Assembly (NCBI GenBank): GCA_963556145.1
Contig: OY744473.1
Coordinates: forward strand, 1,488,001-1,552,000
Reading direction: 5' to 3'
Source of the DNA: Hygrocybe punicea
Lineage: Eukaryota; Basidiomycota; Agaricomycetes; Agaricales; Hygrophoraceae
DNA: 64,000 nucleotides
In this document: piece by piece, positions 33,959 to 44,290 of the stretch
Numbering within the stretch: position 1 is the first letter of the stretch
Layout of the letters: each line of letters starts with the position of its first letter
Made by a program: the position numbers and the translations under genes
Notes under the pieces: generated by a model
Told to the model about the DNA's origin: nothing
Seen by the model: the letters and a program-made list of their open reading frames with translations, nothing else
Databases searched by the model: none

Positions 33959-35276
33959 TAGTATTGGGGAATTTCGGTCTCAGACCGATCCAAACCCGGT
34001 TTAGACCGAACCGAAACTGCTGGTCTCAGTTTCGGTTTGGGAATTTCCAGGGGAGACTGAACTGTTTGGTTTCAGTTTGGGAGATTTGGTGGCCAGCCAA
34101 ATGGTTTCAAACTCAGTTTCAACCGCAAACTGATATTCTCCAGTCGGCTACTTGGCTGACTTCCAAAGTCACCCAGACACTTCTGCAACCACCAAAAATG
34201 CCCACAACGTACACCAAACGAGGACGACAGAGCACCCGAGGTGGACGAAATGGGTGGCAGGGTACTCCCTGCCACCCACGTACATTTTATTTGAGTTATT
34301 TGATTTATTTGACACTCACTCACATTTACAGTAAGTTACAGTCAATGGCCAGCATGACCATGACCACCACTACCACTACCACCATGGCCACCACGGCCAC
34401 AACCACCACTATGACAACGACAATGACAACGATTGCCACCACAATGGCTGCAACCACCAGACAGCCACAACCACCACAACAGCCACATCAGACACCAACA
34501 ACAATGCGTCCAAGATGCGTGCGCACGCAAATGAATGTGAACATGGTGGAGTGAGAGTCAATGAGATGGAACAAGCAGTGGGGAGTGGTGCATCCACCCC
34601 CGCTCCTTTGTGGTATGTTGTTTTTATTGTTTCTTTTATTGATTTTATGTGTATATAACGGAACGTGGCACCACACCACCACCACCATCACCACCATGCA
34701 ACACCACCACCACCACCACCACCACCACCACCATGCAACACCAATGCGGCCAACGTGGGGTCAACCCATCTGTTGCATGTGTACAACACGCATGACGTGT
34801 CGGGACACCCACACGGAGAGGCTCGTATGCCACCACCATGCGTCTGCTAAAAACAACCAAAGCAGGTCCAACACAGGTCCAACATGCCTGTTGTCACGTG
34901 CACAACGCATCTGACGTGTTGGGGCATCACCACCACCACCACCACCACACCCAATCAAGGTGGAACACACGCGTTCGACACGTGTGTTTTGCTAGGACAG
35001 GGCCATGCAGCCCACCAGCCCCCAATCCCACCTCGTAATGAGGCTAGCCACGTCGATTGATGTGTGCAGCACTCTTACAAGGTCAGATGGGAGTGAGGGC
35101 CCGCAGCCCATGCAGTTCACGGTCTAGACCACATTTGGACTAAAACCGAACTGATGTAAACAGTTTACATCAGTTTCAGTTTTGGTTTAGGATTTTTTAG
35201 CAGGAACCGATCAGTTCGGTTCCAGTTCGGGGCAAAAAGGTGCAAAACTGGACCAAACTGAACTTTCCCAACACTA
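33959..35276. mobile_element. 1,318-bp hAT-like nonautonomous element
   Basis: Ends TAGTATTGGGGAA and TTCCCAACACTA. Flanks TTTAGGGT (33,951-33,958) and TTCAGGGT (35,277-35,284) are an 8-bp duplication with one mismatch. Subterminal parts are rich in AAACTGAAACCG-type repeats (TTTCGGTTTGGG, CATCAGTTTCAGTT). The interior holds palindromes at 34,252-34,277 and 34,580-34,606, and long ACC/CAC tracts (34,340-34,480, 34,670-34,735, 34,930-34,950). No transposase. Confidence 0.72.
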
Positions 35277-35424
35277 TTCAGGGTAGGCTTCTTCATCATA
35301 ACTCATGGTAATGATGAGGTTGAGCTCTGTACTGAATGGCGTCTTTGTCTTACATGTGGGATGTGCATATTGGGGTGCCAACGTGGTGGCCAACAACTGA
35401 TCTGCATGTCTGGTGACAACAGCA

Positions 35425-35650
35425 GAAGGTAGGCAATACCATGGGTATACCTGTGGGTGTCCCAAGGCCAACCTGGACCCAGACCCGCTCCAACCTGTAC
35501 CCGTCTACCCATGGATCTTTTTTCAGCAGGTAGATGGCGGGTAGCTGGGCAGGTCGGGTATGGGTATTGACCCATGCAGGAAACCCGGCGGGTTCCAGCC
35601 CACATCTACCTTGCATCACTGACACGCACGTCAATTAACGTGGCGCTGTG
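35425..35650. repeat. Dispersed repeat, uninterrupted copy
   Basis: Starts TAGGCAATACCATGGGTATA; contains GACCCAGACCCGC, CCCGTCTACCCATGGATC, GTAGATGGCGGGTAG, TATTGACCCATGCAGGAAAC and CCAGCCCACATCTACC. The related copy at 41,727-42,310 has a MITE inserted at CCCACATC; a third partial copy in the other orientation ends near 36,537 (CATTGCCTA). Confidence 0.7.
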
Positions 35651-35821
35651 CAAACGCGAGGAGTGGGGGGGCTGGGAACCACGCGACGGGTTGGGTTCTC
35701 GTGGGCGAGAGACCCTCGCCCATCGTATCTGTCTCCTCATTCCCCGCACCATCTCCCATTCTCCCCTCCCTCTCATCCTCCTCCATCGTCGCGTACACAT
35801 CAGCCCGTGTTTTGATGCCGT

Positions 35822-36598
35822 TTAGCCTTGGCGTTCACAGTTGCAGCATCTGGATGGCGGCGTCATGATTGTGGGCATGTGGGGGCATGTACTTGGGGGG
35901 GGAATGGGGTCTGGGGCGCATTTGGGCACGTTCTGTTGCACAGGCATGGGCTTTGGGGCCTGTGTGGGTGTCAAATAGTTGGGTGTTGTGGGACCGCGGT
36001 CTGGGACGCGTTTGAACGCGTTTTCTTGCACGGGCGCAGGGTTTGGGGCCAGGGTGGGACTTGAGACGCGTTCGGACATGTTTTGCAGCAGGGATGGTGT
36101 GTTTGGGGCTGACGTGGGTGCGTGATGCGTCTCCCGTTGGGTTTTGGGCATGGGGGTTCGTGTTGGGGCACTATTTGATGATGGGGCGTCATGCAACACG
36201 GTTGCTGTTGCTTCTTGCAGTGGGCATGTAGTGTCATGCTGGGACATGGTTTCACGTGAGGATGGCACCATTTGGCAGGCAGTTGGTGTTGTGTTGCCAT
36301 GGAAGTGGTGGCTATCAGCATCGTCTGTGTTGTTGCGGATGCATGCATGCGTGGGGCAGCCTGAGGGGGCGCAGATGCATTGCTGGGTGTCATTGTCGTG
36401 GTATTTGTGTTGAGAATTCCCATGAAGCTGTGTGGCTCTGTTTGGGCTGGTACCTGTGGGTATACCAAGACCCATGGTCATGGGTATGGGTTTTGCCTGG
36501 GTCCAAAAAAGGTAACCCATACCCATGTCATTGCCTACTGGGTGGTGGGAGCACCACCAGCCTGGCCATTTCCAATCACTCATCATCTTGAATGTCAT
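35822..36598 (-). CDS. Doubtful 258-residue ORF over a GC-rich minisatellite
   Basis: Open frame rich in Pro, Thr, Ser and His with imperfect repeats such as APTSAPNTPSLLQNM, PTLAPNPAPVQENAF and PTQAPKPMPVQQNVP. These mirror about 70-bp GGGTTTGGGGC DNA repeats on the plus strand. The first 60 residues overlap a dispersed repeat. More likely open by composition than a real gene. Confidence 0.15.
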   Translation of the reverse strand: MTFKMMSDWKWPGWWCSHHPVGNDMGMGYLFWTQAKPIPMTMGLGIPTGTSPNRATQLHGNSQHKYHDNDTQQCICAPSGCPTHACIRNNTDDADSHHFHGNTTPTACQMVPSSRETMSQHDTTCPLQEATATVLHDAPSSNSAPTRTPMPKTQRETHHAPTSAPNTPSLLQNMSERVSSPTLAPNPAPVQENAFKRVPDRGPTTPNYLTPTQAPKPMPVQQNVPKCAPDPIPPPSTCPHMPTIMTPPSRCCNCERQG

Positions 36599-36599
36599 C

Positions 36600-37059
36600 C
36601 ATCATCCATCATCCATCGTTGTCCATTGATACGCTAGTCAAGGTGCTGTGCACTAAAACAACACTCTACATCTGGTGTGATTGCGAGTAAGTGAGGTAAT
36701 TAGCTTCTATGAGTCTCACAAGGATTGCCATCGATAGTGCAACTTAGCGATTAAAGTCATGATGACGATAGAGGATCGAGGTAGTGAACTTAAGTCAGCG
36801 ATGGTTGAACTTGAAGAAAGTAATGTCATATTGATTTTTGAGAGATATAATGAAGTGGGGGAAGGGGAATGATGCGCTCTAGTTCTCTGGTTAAGCATAA
36901 TCTACACAGCTATTTTATATGATGATGGTCGGAGATCGGAGGCGAAGTAAAAATTTGTGGAAAGAAAGAAACTTAGTCAAATAGGGGTTGAAAGAAAGGG
37001 ATAAGTATGAATCACATGTAAATGCAGCCAAAAGGGATGCTGAAAGGAAGATGAAGATG
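36600..37059. other. Intergenic, no gene seen
   Basis: Mixed-composition sequence with a short ATCCATC run at 36,597-36,620. No supported gene, RNA or repeat boundary. Confidence 0.4.
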
Positions 37060-37067
37060 GTCTTGTA

Positions 37068-37438
37068 TAGTGTTGCCACGGCTATAGCCGATGTTTTTTG
37101 AAAAATTGCATTTTTAGGCTAGTAAAATTAGGCAAAATTATGAAAATATTTGAGGAGATGGGCAAAGCCAAAAGCTGGGGGGTCACTTAAGGGTGCTAAG
37201 AATTTGGTGCCCAATCTTCAGAGTTATTCAACCATAGCTGTTGAGCCTAGCCAGCTACCATCCAACAGCTATCCCTGAAGAACCCTGAGAATTGAGCCCC
37301 AAATCCTTAGCACCCTTAAGTGACCCCTCAGCTTTTGGCTTCACCCATCTCCTCAAATATTTTCATAATTTTGCCTAATTTTACTAGCCTAAAAAGGCAA
37401 TTTTTCAAAAAACATCAGCTATAGCCGTGGCAACACTA
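37068..37438. mobile_element. hAT-type foldback MITE, copy 1 (371 bp)
   Basis: Ends TAGTGTTGCCACGGCTATAG and its complement. Exact 8-bp target duplication GTCTTGTA at 37,060-37,067 and 37,439-37,446. The whole element is a near-palindrome with arms of about 170 bp, including GGTCACTTAAGGGTGCTAAG and complement. No coding potential. Confidence 0.95.
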
Positions 37439-37926
37439 GTCTTGTAACAAAGGAACAACAAAGGAGTTTGGTGAGAGAAAGGGAATAGGTGTTCTAAATG
37501 AGTTAGTCTATCTAAGATGAAACAGGGCATTACTGTATGAAAGGTGAACGATTATGTGAGAGTCCAGGACTCAATCCAATTTGGAGGTTTCTCTATCTTG
37601 GTCTGCGACTTCGTCAGAGATGATCACGATATGATTGAGAGGTTGTACTAGTGGTCACAAGCCATCACGAAGTCGCAACATGTCAGGCTCATTTTGAAGG
37701 ATTGCTAGAACCTGTTCAATTCATTGATTCGGTGGTCAGCACAGGTGACTGTATATCATCTTGCCCATTACTGAAATTTTGACTGTCCTCAGTCAATCCA
37801 CATCTGATCAGATCACGTGACCTTTTTGATAAATAATGTGCAAGTTGTGAGAACATCTCTAGAATCTCTTCTGCTTCTTTTACATTGCCATCACTGCCAC
37901 TCCATCACACCAATACCCTGTCGCAA

Positions 37927-38225
37927 AATGTCTTCAACCATCAATGTCTGTAATGCCTTCAAGGACAAGATCGTGGGCCTCATTGATTCAATGCCAAGCA
38001 AATTGGTTGTGGAGAAGCCTGAGCTCGAGGGGTGGGGGCGAAAATTTGTTGAGGCCATGGTAAGTTCTTTTGTCCTTCAGTTCCGCACTAAATACTCTGT
38101 TGGTGTAGATGTAATATCATGAAGTTACCAAGACTTGGGGTGAAGAGGCTGATCCAGTGGTCAGTAAGTGGGTCGAGGATGCTTGCGGGGTATTTGAGGT
38201 GGTGTCCAAGGAAGGCTGGGTGAGT
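37927..38225 (+). pseudogene. 5' part of a decayed gene, unknown family
   Basis: ATG 37,927: MSSTINVCNAFKDKIVGLID, then WGRKFVEAM. A GTAAGT intron follows; the next exon reads M*YHEVTKTWGEEADPVVSK, with TAA near 38,114-38,116 where CAA (Gln) is one C-to-T change away. After about 38,225 the similarity to a coding frame ends in an insertion-like block (38,230-38,900). Confidence 0.4.
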
Positions 38226-38229
38226 TGGG

Positions 38230-38900
38230 GTGGTTTGATTTTGATGCCGATGTAAAGGCAAGGTCGGGGTGGCTGCGGAACTGGTTTCTTAGCCTGGGGT
38301 AGTCAGCGTAGAAGTGACTAGGAATAGTCTAACAAGCTTCAGTGAGATGATAAGAAGGAAAGAGTAGAGAGCCGCCGAGTAAAACTACTAAAACTAGCGA
38401 AGCCGATCTAAGCCGACGAAGCCGACGATGTCGGGTACGGCGGGTCGGGTGTCGGGTGACGAGGGACGTAGAGATAAAGGTGGTAGAACAACAGGGAGAG
38501 CGTTGAGGAAACCGATGAGTAATGTGTGCGATGGGTTTTACTGAGATACTAATTCTCAGAGAGAGGAAACGGGGGAACTGGTTTCTTTTTCAGAGACGGT
38601 GCTTGGGCACCGTTTTTATACTACAAATTTCTGTACCTAGATTTGGACGAGAGTCCTTGGCCGATGAGAGAAAACAAAGGAGAATAAAAATGGAGAAGTA
38701 GGAAGAGGGTTGCGAGGCGACCATGACAGGGAAAATGGGTGGAAGATATAAAAGCCCATAAAAGATGTAATATACTTTACTATATCTCCATAAGGGAGAC
38801 GCTAGGCACGAATAAGGCAAGTCCGATGTCGGGATCCCAGTCCGATGAGATCTATTTTTGATATTTGAAGTTCCATGAGTTTTAGGAGGTGGACCAACCA
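38230..38900. other. Insertion-like block, possible solo LTR
   Basis: Splits the decayed gene. It contains CCGATCTAAGCCGACGAAGC repeats, GGTGCTTGGGCACCGTTTTTATAC (palindrome GGTGC..GCACC followed by a TATA-like stretch near 38,598-38,625), and AGTCCGATGTCGGGATCCCA. Promoter-like and polyadenylation-like features suggest an LTR, but ends and target duplication could not be fixed. Confidence 0.3.
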
Positions 38901-39049
38901 GGTATGTGAGCAGCCATGCTAGTCAGTATGCATCGGGTTACGTCAGGTTGCGTCGGGTTCGAGCATGGATTGCTAGAGATGTCGGGTTCGAGCGGATTCA
39001 TGAGATATTGAGTTTACGGCCTCAGAGGGTCGAGGACCCTCTACACCGA

Positions 39050-39760
39050 CTCTATCGACAGTGGTTGGAGAACGTGAGGCTGCAAAGAGGAAGGTCGAGG
39101 AAGAGGAGTGACTGGTGTGGAAGCAACTCACAGAAGAGGCAGAATGACAATGTCGTGAGTCTGATCAATGGCATCTCTCTGAGGAGGTAGCAGCCATCAA
39201 GGCATGGGTTGAGGCTGATCGAGTTGAGAAGATAAAGCTTGACCAAGTTAACCTCTATCGCAAGTTCGAAAACAAGCAAATCAATGTGAAACAACTCAAG
39301 GAGGCGCTTGATGTGCTTTTGAATGCAGTCAAGGAGGAGGACGGTGAAGACAAGGACAATTCATCAGATAGGAAACCAAAAAACAAGTGAAAGGAACACA
39401 ACAGTGATGATTATGAGCCCATTGGGCTTCTCACTGTCCATGGCAAAGTAATTTCTTTTGTGTCGTGTCGCTAACTTGGATTCACAGTGCAATTGCTGCA
39501 AAGCTTTCAAAACAAACCCACCATGCGAGTACGGTGAGTTCAATGTGAAATGTTGCAAGTGCCTCAATGATCGGAAGGGCTGTTTCTGGAACAGGGTCAG
39601 CAGACTAGGGGTGAGGTCATGGGCGAAACACGTGAAGGTTGGCAGATCGAAGGAGTCCGATCCTCTGAAAAGTAAGTTGCTCGACTATTTTCTCAATGGC
39701 CTCCTGACCAAGATGCTCATTTTTCTTTAGACATGGCCTGGATCGGAGAGTGACCTCCTA
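39050..39760 (+). pseudogene. 3' part of the decayed gene: coiled coil plus cysteine cluster
   Basis: A frame reads EEVAAIKAWVEADRVEKIKL, QVNLYRKFENKQINVKQLKE and EEDGEDKDNSSDRKPKNK, then TGA (39,388-39,390), then KEHNSDDYEPIGLLTVHGK. It joins across a short intron to CNCCKAFKTNPPCEYGEFN and CCKCLNDRKGCFWNR. The CxCC..CCxC..C pattern looks like a small zinc-binding cluster. Function unknown. Confidence 0.4.
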
Positions 39761-40153
39761 GTGGTTGAAGCTCGTCTTTGAAACTTGGACTGCATTTGTT
39801 CAAGGATAAGGGAAAGGTGAAACAGAGGCATCACGAGGAGATCAGGCCAGCTGTCTTCGTTGGAAGAAGAGCTTACGTGGATGTGGTTGAAAGTGATGAT
39901 GTACAAGTGGTTCGTGGAGACCCTTGAGGAGGAGCACAACCGGTTGAGCGAATGGCTATAGTACTCGTATACTTGAGTCATAATTTTTATTTTATTTTCA
40001 TTTTCCTTTTTGCCCTGTCTTGCCCTGTCTTGCCAGCCAATTTTAAGTCGCACGAAGTGTGGTGTGGATGAATTTGGAATCCTCACGTTTGTCACATGAT
40101 AGATCGCGTCGCGTAGTTGACAGATCACCGATCAGATAACTATCAGATTTTGC

Positions 40154-40816
40154 TTGTCTTCGATCATGTCATCCCCTGCACCATTGAGTACTTCTCAAGC
40201 AACTGGTGATGACTACATCAATCAACTCGTCAAGTCGACTACTGGGTCTCCTGTGTCGGATGATAGCCCTTCATGTCTTTACAAACAGAGGCAAAGTGCT
40301 GACAACTTGGGGTTACTTCCAGTGAACGGAAAGGTGAGCGTGATTTTCTCAGACATTAGTCCACGTTTGATGATCGCATACAGAGGTGTGATAACTGTGC
40401 CCACCAGGAAATTGCATGCAACATCAATGATTCGGAACTTCACTGTGCCAAATGTGTTCACAACCACCAAAGTTGTTATTGGGAAGGGGTCACTCACAGG
40501 GGCAGATGACGGTTTCCTAAGTTGAGGAGACCTAAATGTGTGTCACAACATCTTCTATGTTGCTGTACTGACATCTGAAGTGGACTTCCTAGGAGTCGCC
40601 GGACCATCGGTTGTATCGTCATTGTGATTCCAGAGTTCTATCATGAAACACAGTCTCAAGGGGAAGGCAAAGGATACTGACAGAGAATTTTGAGGGGGGG
40701 AATTATTGGTTGTGAAAGAGAAGCTTGCGCAGGCTCGCATTCGTGCTGAGGCCCATTGGAGGATCATCCTCGAGTTGGAATTGATGCTGGGGGAGATGGA
40801 GAATAGGTCGAAGTAG
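40154..40816 (+). pseudogene. Second decayed cysteine-cluster gene
   Basis: MSSIMSSPAPLSTSQATGDD, then LGLLPVNGK; a GTGAGC intron (40,336-40,407) joins to EIACNINDSELHCAKCVHN and HQSCYWEGVTHRGR, then an in-frame TGA before RFPKLRRPKCVSQ. Further on, VVKEKLAQARIRAEAHWRI is a coiled coil ending at a stop near 40,816. It resembles the 39,050-39,760 gene in having a CxxC..C-x-W cluster followed or preceded by a coiled coil, suggesting decayed relatives. Confidence 0.4.
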
Positions 40817-40819
40817 AAT

Positions 40820-41145
40820 CAGTGATAGGAGCATCGAGAGCTCCTCGTTTCACAATACAATTTTTGTGTTGTTTTTGTTTTGTATATCATTTCTATATCA
40901 CTTGTAAAAGAAATTGTTGCCAATAGCGTGAACATAAGGAAAAAATTCAAGTAAATGGCTCCAAACAAAGTATCATCATCGCCAAATACAGGCCAACCAT
41001 GGTGAAGATGATCGCCATACAACTGCTACAAAATGAAAGTTTCGTCAGTAGTTATCATTGCCTTCACTGTCGGTATCGCTGTCAGAGTCATTGCAGTTTG
41101 AGTCACGTTCTTCATCACTGCTGTTCTCAGATTGCTGCATGTCGC
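40820..41145. other. Intergenic, no gene seen
   Basis: No supported feature. Confidence 0.4.
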
Positions 41146-41149
41146 GAAG

Positions 41150-41725
41150 TCATTCAGCGTTGATATTGAGTAGGCAATCTGGGAATTCAATCGTTTTTCT
41201 GGCAAAGTATGGAATGACTCTAAACGCAGCTACTGGGCGATGTAATACTGATCCATCTAATTCACACAGGATATATGCTCCGCCAAAGTTTCTGAATACA
41301 ACGATAAGTGGTCCTAAGTACCGGGGGCGCATTTTTCTGTTGAGTGCCTTTTCGATCGCAGTGTTTCGCATGAGGACTAGATTGCCCCTTTTAAATTTGA
41401 AATTCCGAATCATTCTGAGATGGACTTTTTGAATCAAATTGCAGCTGCTCATCAAGCTTTGTAGACTTTCAAATAGATTTTCATCATATCGCAGTCTCGT
41501 TTTTGTAATGCAATCGCTCGTTGTGCAATCAGATTGGTGGTCAATAGGATCGAAGTCGGTGGCGGTTGGAGATATGTTGCTTCGAAGATATCAAGGGGGA
41601 GTACAGGATGCAAACCTGTTGCAACGAAATATGGGGAGCATCCCATTCATCTTCTGACCATTACATGCTCTGCCCAAAACATGGAATGTGTGACTTGAGA
41701 CCAACGAGTTTGGTCGCCATCCGCA
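41150..41725 (-). pseudogene. Ty3/gypsy Pol fragment: integrase core end and C-terminal domain
   Basis: Read on the minus strand: DGDQTRWSQVTHSMFWAEHV, MVRR, in-frame TGA (41,647-41,649), MGCSPYFVATGLHPVLPLDI, TNLIAQRAIALQKRDCD, a frame change near 41,470, then FKFKRGNLVLMRNTAIEKAL, MRPRYLGPLIVV, GGAYILCELDGSVLHRPVAA and FRVIPYFARK. This matches the end of gypsy integrases. At 41,727 it meets the dispersed TAGGCAATGACACGGGTA repeat, which truncates it. Confidence 0.82.
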
Positions 41726-41726
41726 G

Positions 41727-42310
41727 CTAGGCAATGACACGGGTATGTCCTGAGGCTGACCCGCACCCGCACCTGCACCAACCCGTACCCATCTACCCGT
41801 GGGTCTTGTTTCAGTTGGTAGATGGTGGGTAGTGGTGGGTCGGGTGCGGGTATTGACCCACGCAGGAAACCCAGCAGGTTCCAGCCCACATCTAGTGTTG
41901 CCACAGCTATGACCGATATTTTTCAAAACATGGCTATATCATTCCTAATAAAATAGCTAAAATTACAAGGATATTTGAGCATGTAGAAGACATGAAAAAC
42001 CGAGGGGTCCTCTGCCAACATTAGTCGATCGGATCGGCCTTTGGTCACTTATTTGACCAGCTTTGAATCAGCTTTAAATTGTAGCTGATTCAAAGCTGGT
42101 CAAATAAGTGACCAAAGGCCGATCCGATCGACTAATGTTGGCAGAGGACCCCTCGGCTTTTCATGTCTTCTACATGCTCAAATATCCTTGTAATTTTAGC
42201 TATTTTATCAGGAATGATATAGCCATGTTTTGAAAAATATCAGTCATAGCTGTGGCAACACTACCCACATCTACCTCACGTCGCTGACACACACATCAAT
42301 TGGCTTATGT
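41727..42310. repeat. Dispersed TAGGCAATG repeat split by a MITE
   Basis: The same sequence as 35,425-35,650 (TAGGCAATGACACGGGTATG, CCCGTCTACC-like, GACCCACGCAGGAAACCCAG, CCCACATC), interrupted at 41,893-42,263 and resuming CCCACATCTACCTCACGTCG. Confidence 0.8.
41893..42263. mobile_element. hAT-type foldback MITE, copy 2 (371 bp)
   Basis: Ends TAGTGTTGCCACAGCTATGA and complement. Exact 8-bp duplication CCCACATC at 41,885-41,892 and 42,264-42,271. Near-complete palindrome (CTTATTTGACCAGCTTTGAA and complement at the centre). Its interior differs strongly from copies 1 and 4, but the length is the same. Confidence 0.95.
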
Positions 42311-43838
42311 CCATAATTACAAACAAGAAGAGATTCTTGGGTTTTTACCCCCTTGACAAGACTTGCAAACACTGAGATTACACGCCTACAAAGTCTGCTC
42401 TCTCTACCGCAGATGGTGCTCAACTACTTGAGCATCCCTGGTGAGTGGATTGGGAACTAAAAATTTAGCCACAACCTCTATGGCTGTCAAGCATCTTTTT
42501 TCCCATGGACACCAGCTGCTTCACTTCATGTGAAATCACCTCAGCCTGTCCTCAATCCATGCCCAATTGTGTTGGGGCCCAACATGACATGGTTTGGCTC
42601 AAAGATGTGTTGGATGCAGTGATGCCCAAGAAGCAGAAATGGTCATTGTTGAGCAGCACAGCATAATTTTTTTTAGTATTGTACAATCTTGTGGCTATTG
42701 AGACCCCCCCCCTGCCCCATGTAATAAAATAACCATGGTATCTGGCCACCATGCCTGATACCATGGTTCAAATTGAAAACCTTATATAATAAGGGTAATA
42801 GTACATCCATGAACCTTAAGGTGCTAGTGTTGCTGGGTACAGGTAGGGTGTTGAAAAACCTGACCCTAGGGTTATCCCTGCTCTACCCCAATAGGTAGAG
42901 TAGTGACATCTTGTACTTTATGCTTGATCCTAGTTTCCTCCCCCAGATCCCTTACCCTGGATATACTGTCTTTCTTACCACCCTCAGCTTGAGTTTGTCA
43001 TTGCCAGAGTTTGCCCAATAGCAAATCTGTAACACAGGTTGTTTCAATTGTGGTTGGAAGTTGTCATCAGTAATATTCATCAGTGTTGTTGCAGGCAGTT
43101 CAGCCATGGTATCAATGCTGGCTGTTATTTGTTTGTCATTACATCTGTTCAAACTCAGCCAGATCAAATTCACACGACAACTATAGTTCAAGTGCCATCT
43201 AGAGATGGTGAGGGTGTGAGGTCATCTCTGCAAATCTAGCCCAGGGCTGTACTGCCAACCATTCACCCTTATCAAGTACTACAATGCAAAATCAGCACAA
43301 CCCACTGGTGGCTTCCATTACACTCACACACCTTCATCAGAGACATATCACCCTTTCATGCCTCACCTCCTGCCCCCCTCTAAGAAATCTCAGGCACTTT
43401 GATTGTCATTTCTCTCCAGAGTTTGAATGTACAATCGTATATGTTTATAAAGCCCTGTTTATAGAACAAGCCTTGTTTATAAATTATTGAGCTGCCAAGT
43501 TCCTTCAAGCTTAAGGTTTTGGCCTAAGTTTTGACTGCTGCTTCATCAAATATTCACCCACATCCATGACCATCTTCCGTGACTCAGAGAGGTCCTTCTC
43601 TGGTACACCCTGCCCGTGGTCCTTTTTTTTCTGTATGATCGCAAGCAACCATTCCCATGCTCTGTCAACTTGAGTTAGATCATGATCAACGATGTTGACA
43701 TCCACTGTGAGAAAGTATAAATGAAGGTCCAATGTAGTGACAATGAGACATACTGTGGTCTTGCTGTCATTGACGACGTTCTTGAATAGGCCGCAATGCT
43801 ATCTCCAGCGCCATGACTGCAAAACAGCAGTACACAAA
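42311..43838. other. Intergenic region without supported genes
   Basis: A G-run complement (CCCCCCCC) near 42,704 and scattered short frames only. No RNA gene or repeat boundary recognised. Confidence 0.4.
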
Positions 43839-43839
43839 T

Positions 43840-44290
43840 AATGCCCACGCGGTCAGAATCCCTTCATATTCCACAGTGTAGAAAGGCACATATTTTATCA
43901 GGTCCCCATGATGAAGCTACTTCTACACGCGGGAGTTTAATTTGCCCCAGTCCTAGTTTCCATGATAATGGCCATTTACTATTCCCCCCACATATGCACA
44001 GTGTAGAAACTTACCAGCACTCGAAGCTACAGGGTGATGCTCTGGATAAGGCCCATTTATTAGTCACAACCCCTTCATGTATGCACAATGTAGAAATGCA
44101 CCATCATCCGAAGATGTGCCTTGTTGTCGTTGATAATGCCCAATCATTAGTCAGGATCCCTTCATGTATACAGTGTGGAAACATACTATCACCCGGGACC
44201 AGAAAAGGCCTGGCTGCGACTGGTTGCCACCGATAACGCCCATTTATTAGTCAGAATCCCTTTATGTACAGTGTAGAAACGTACCTGGTC
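43840..44290. repeat. Degenerate tandem repeat of about 90 bp, five units
   Basis: Units share TTAGTCAGAATCCCTTCATG, then ACAGTGTAGAAA, then a variable part with ATAATGCCCATT. ACAGTGTAGAAA-type cores occur near 43,876, 43,997, 44,085, 44,172 and 44,268. Confidence 0.7.

Noticed and set aside
32190..34950. His- or Thr-rich proteins encoded by the CAC/ACC tracts
   Set aside because: Frames are open only because of trinucleotide repeats inside nonautonomous elements; no conservation between copies.
38230..38900. Confident solo LTR call
   Set aside because: No matching TG..CA ends or target duplication could be established; kept only as a low-confidence block.
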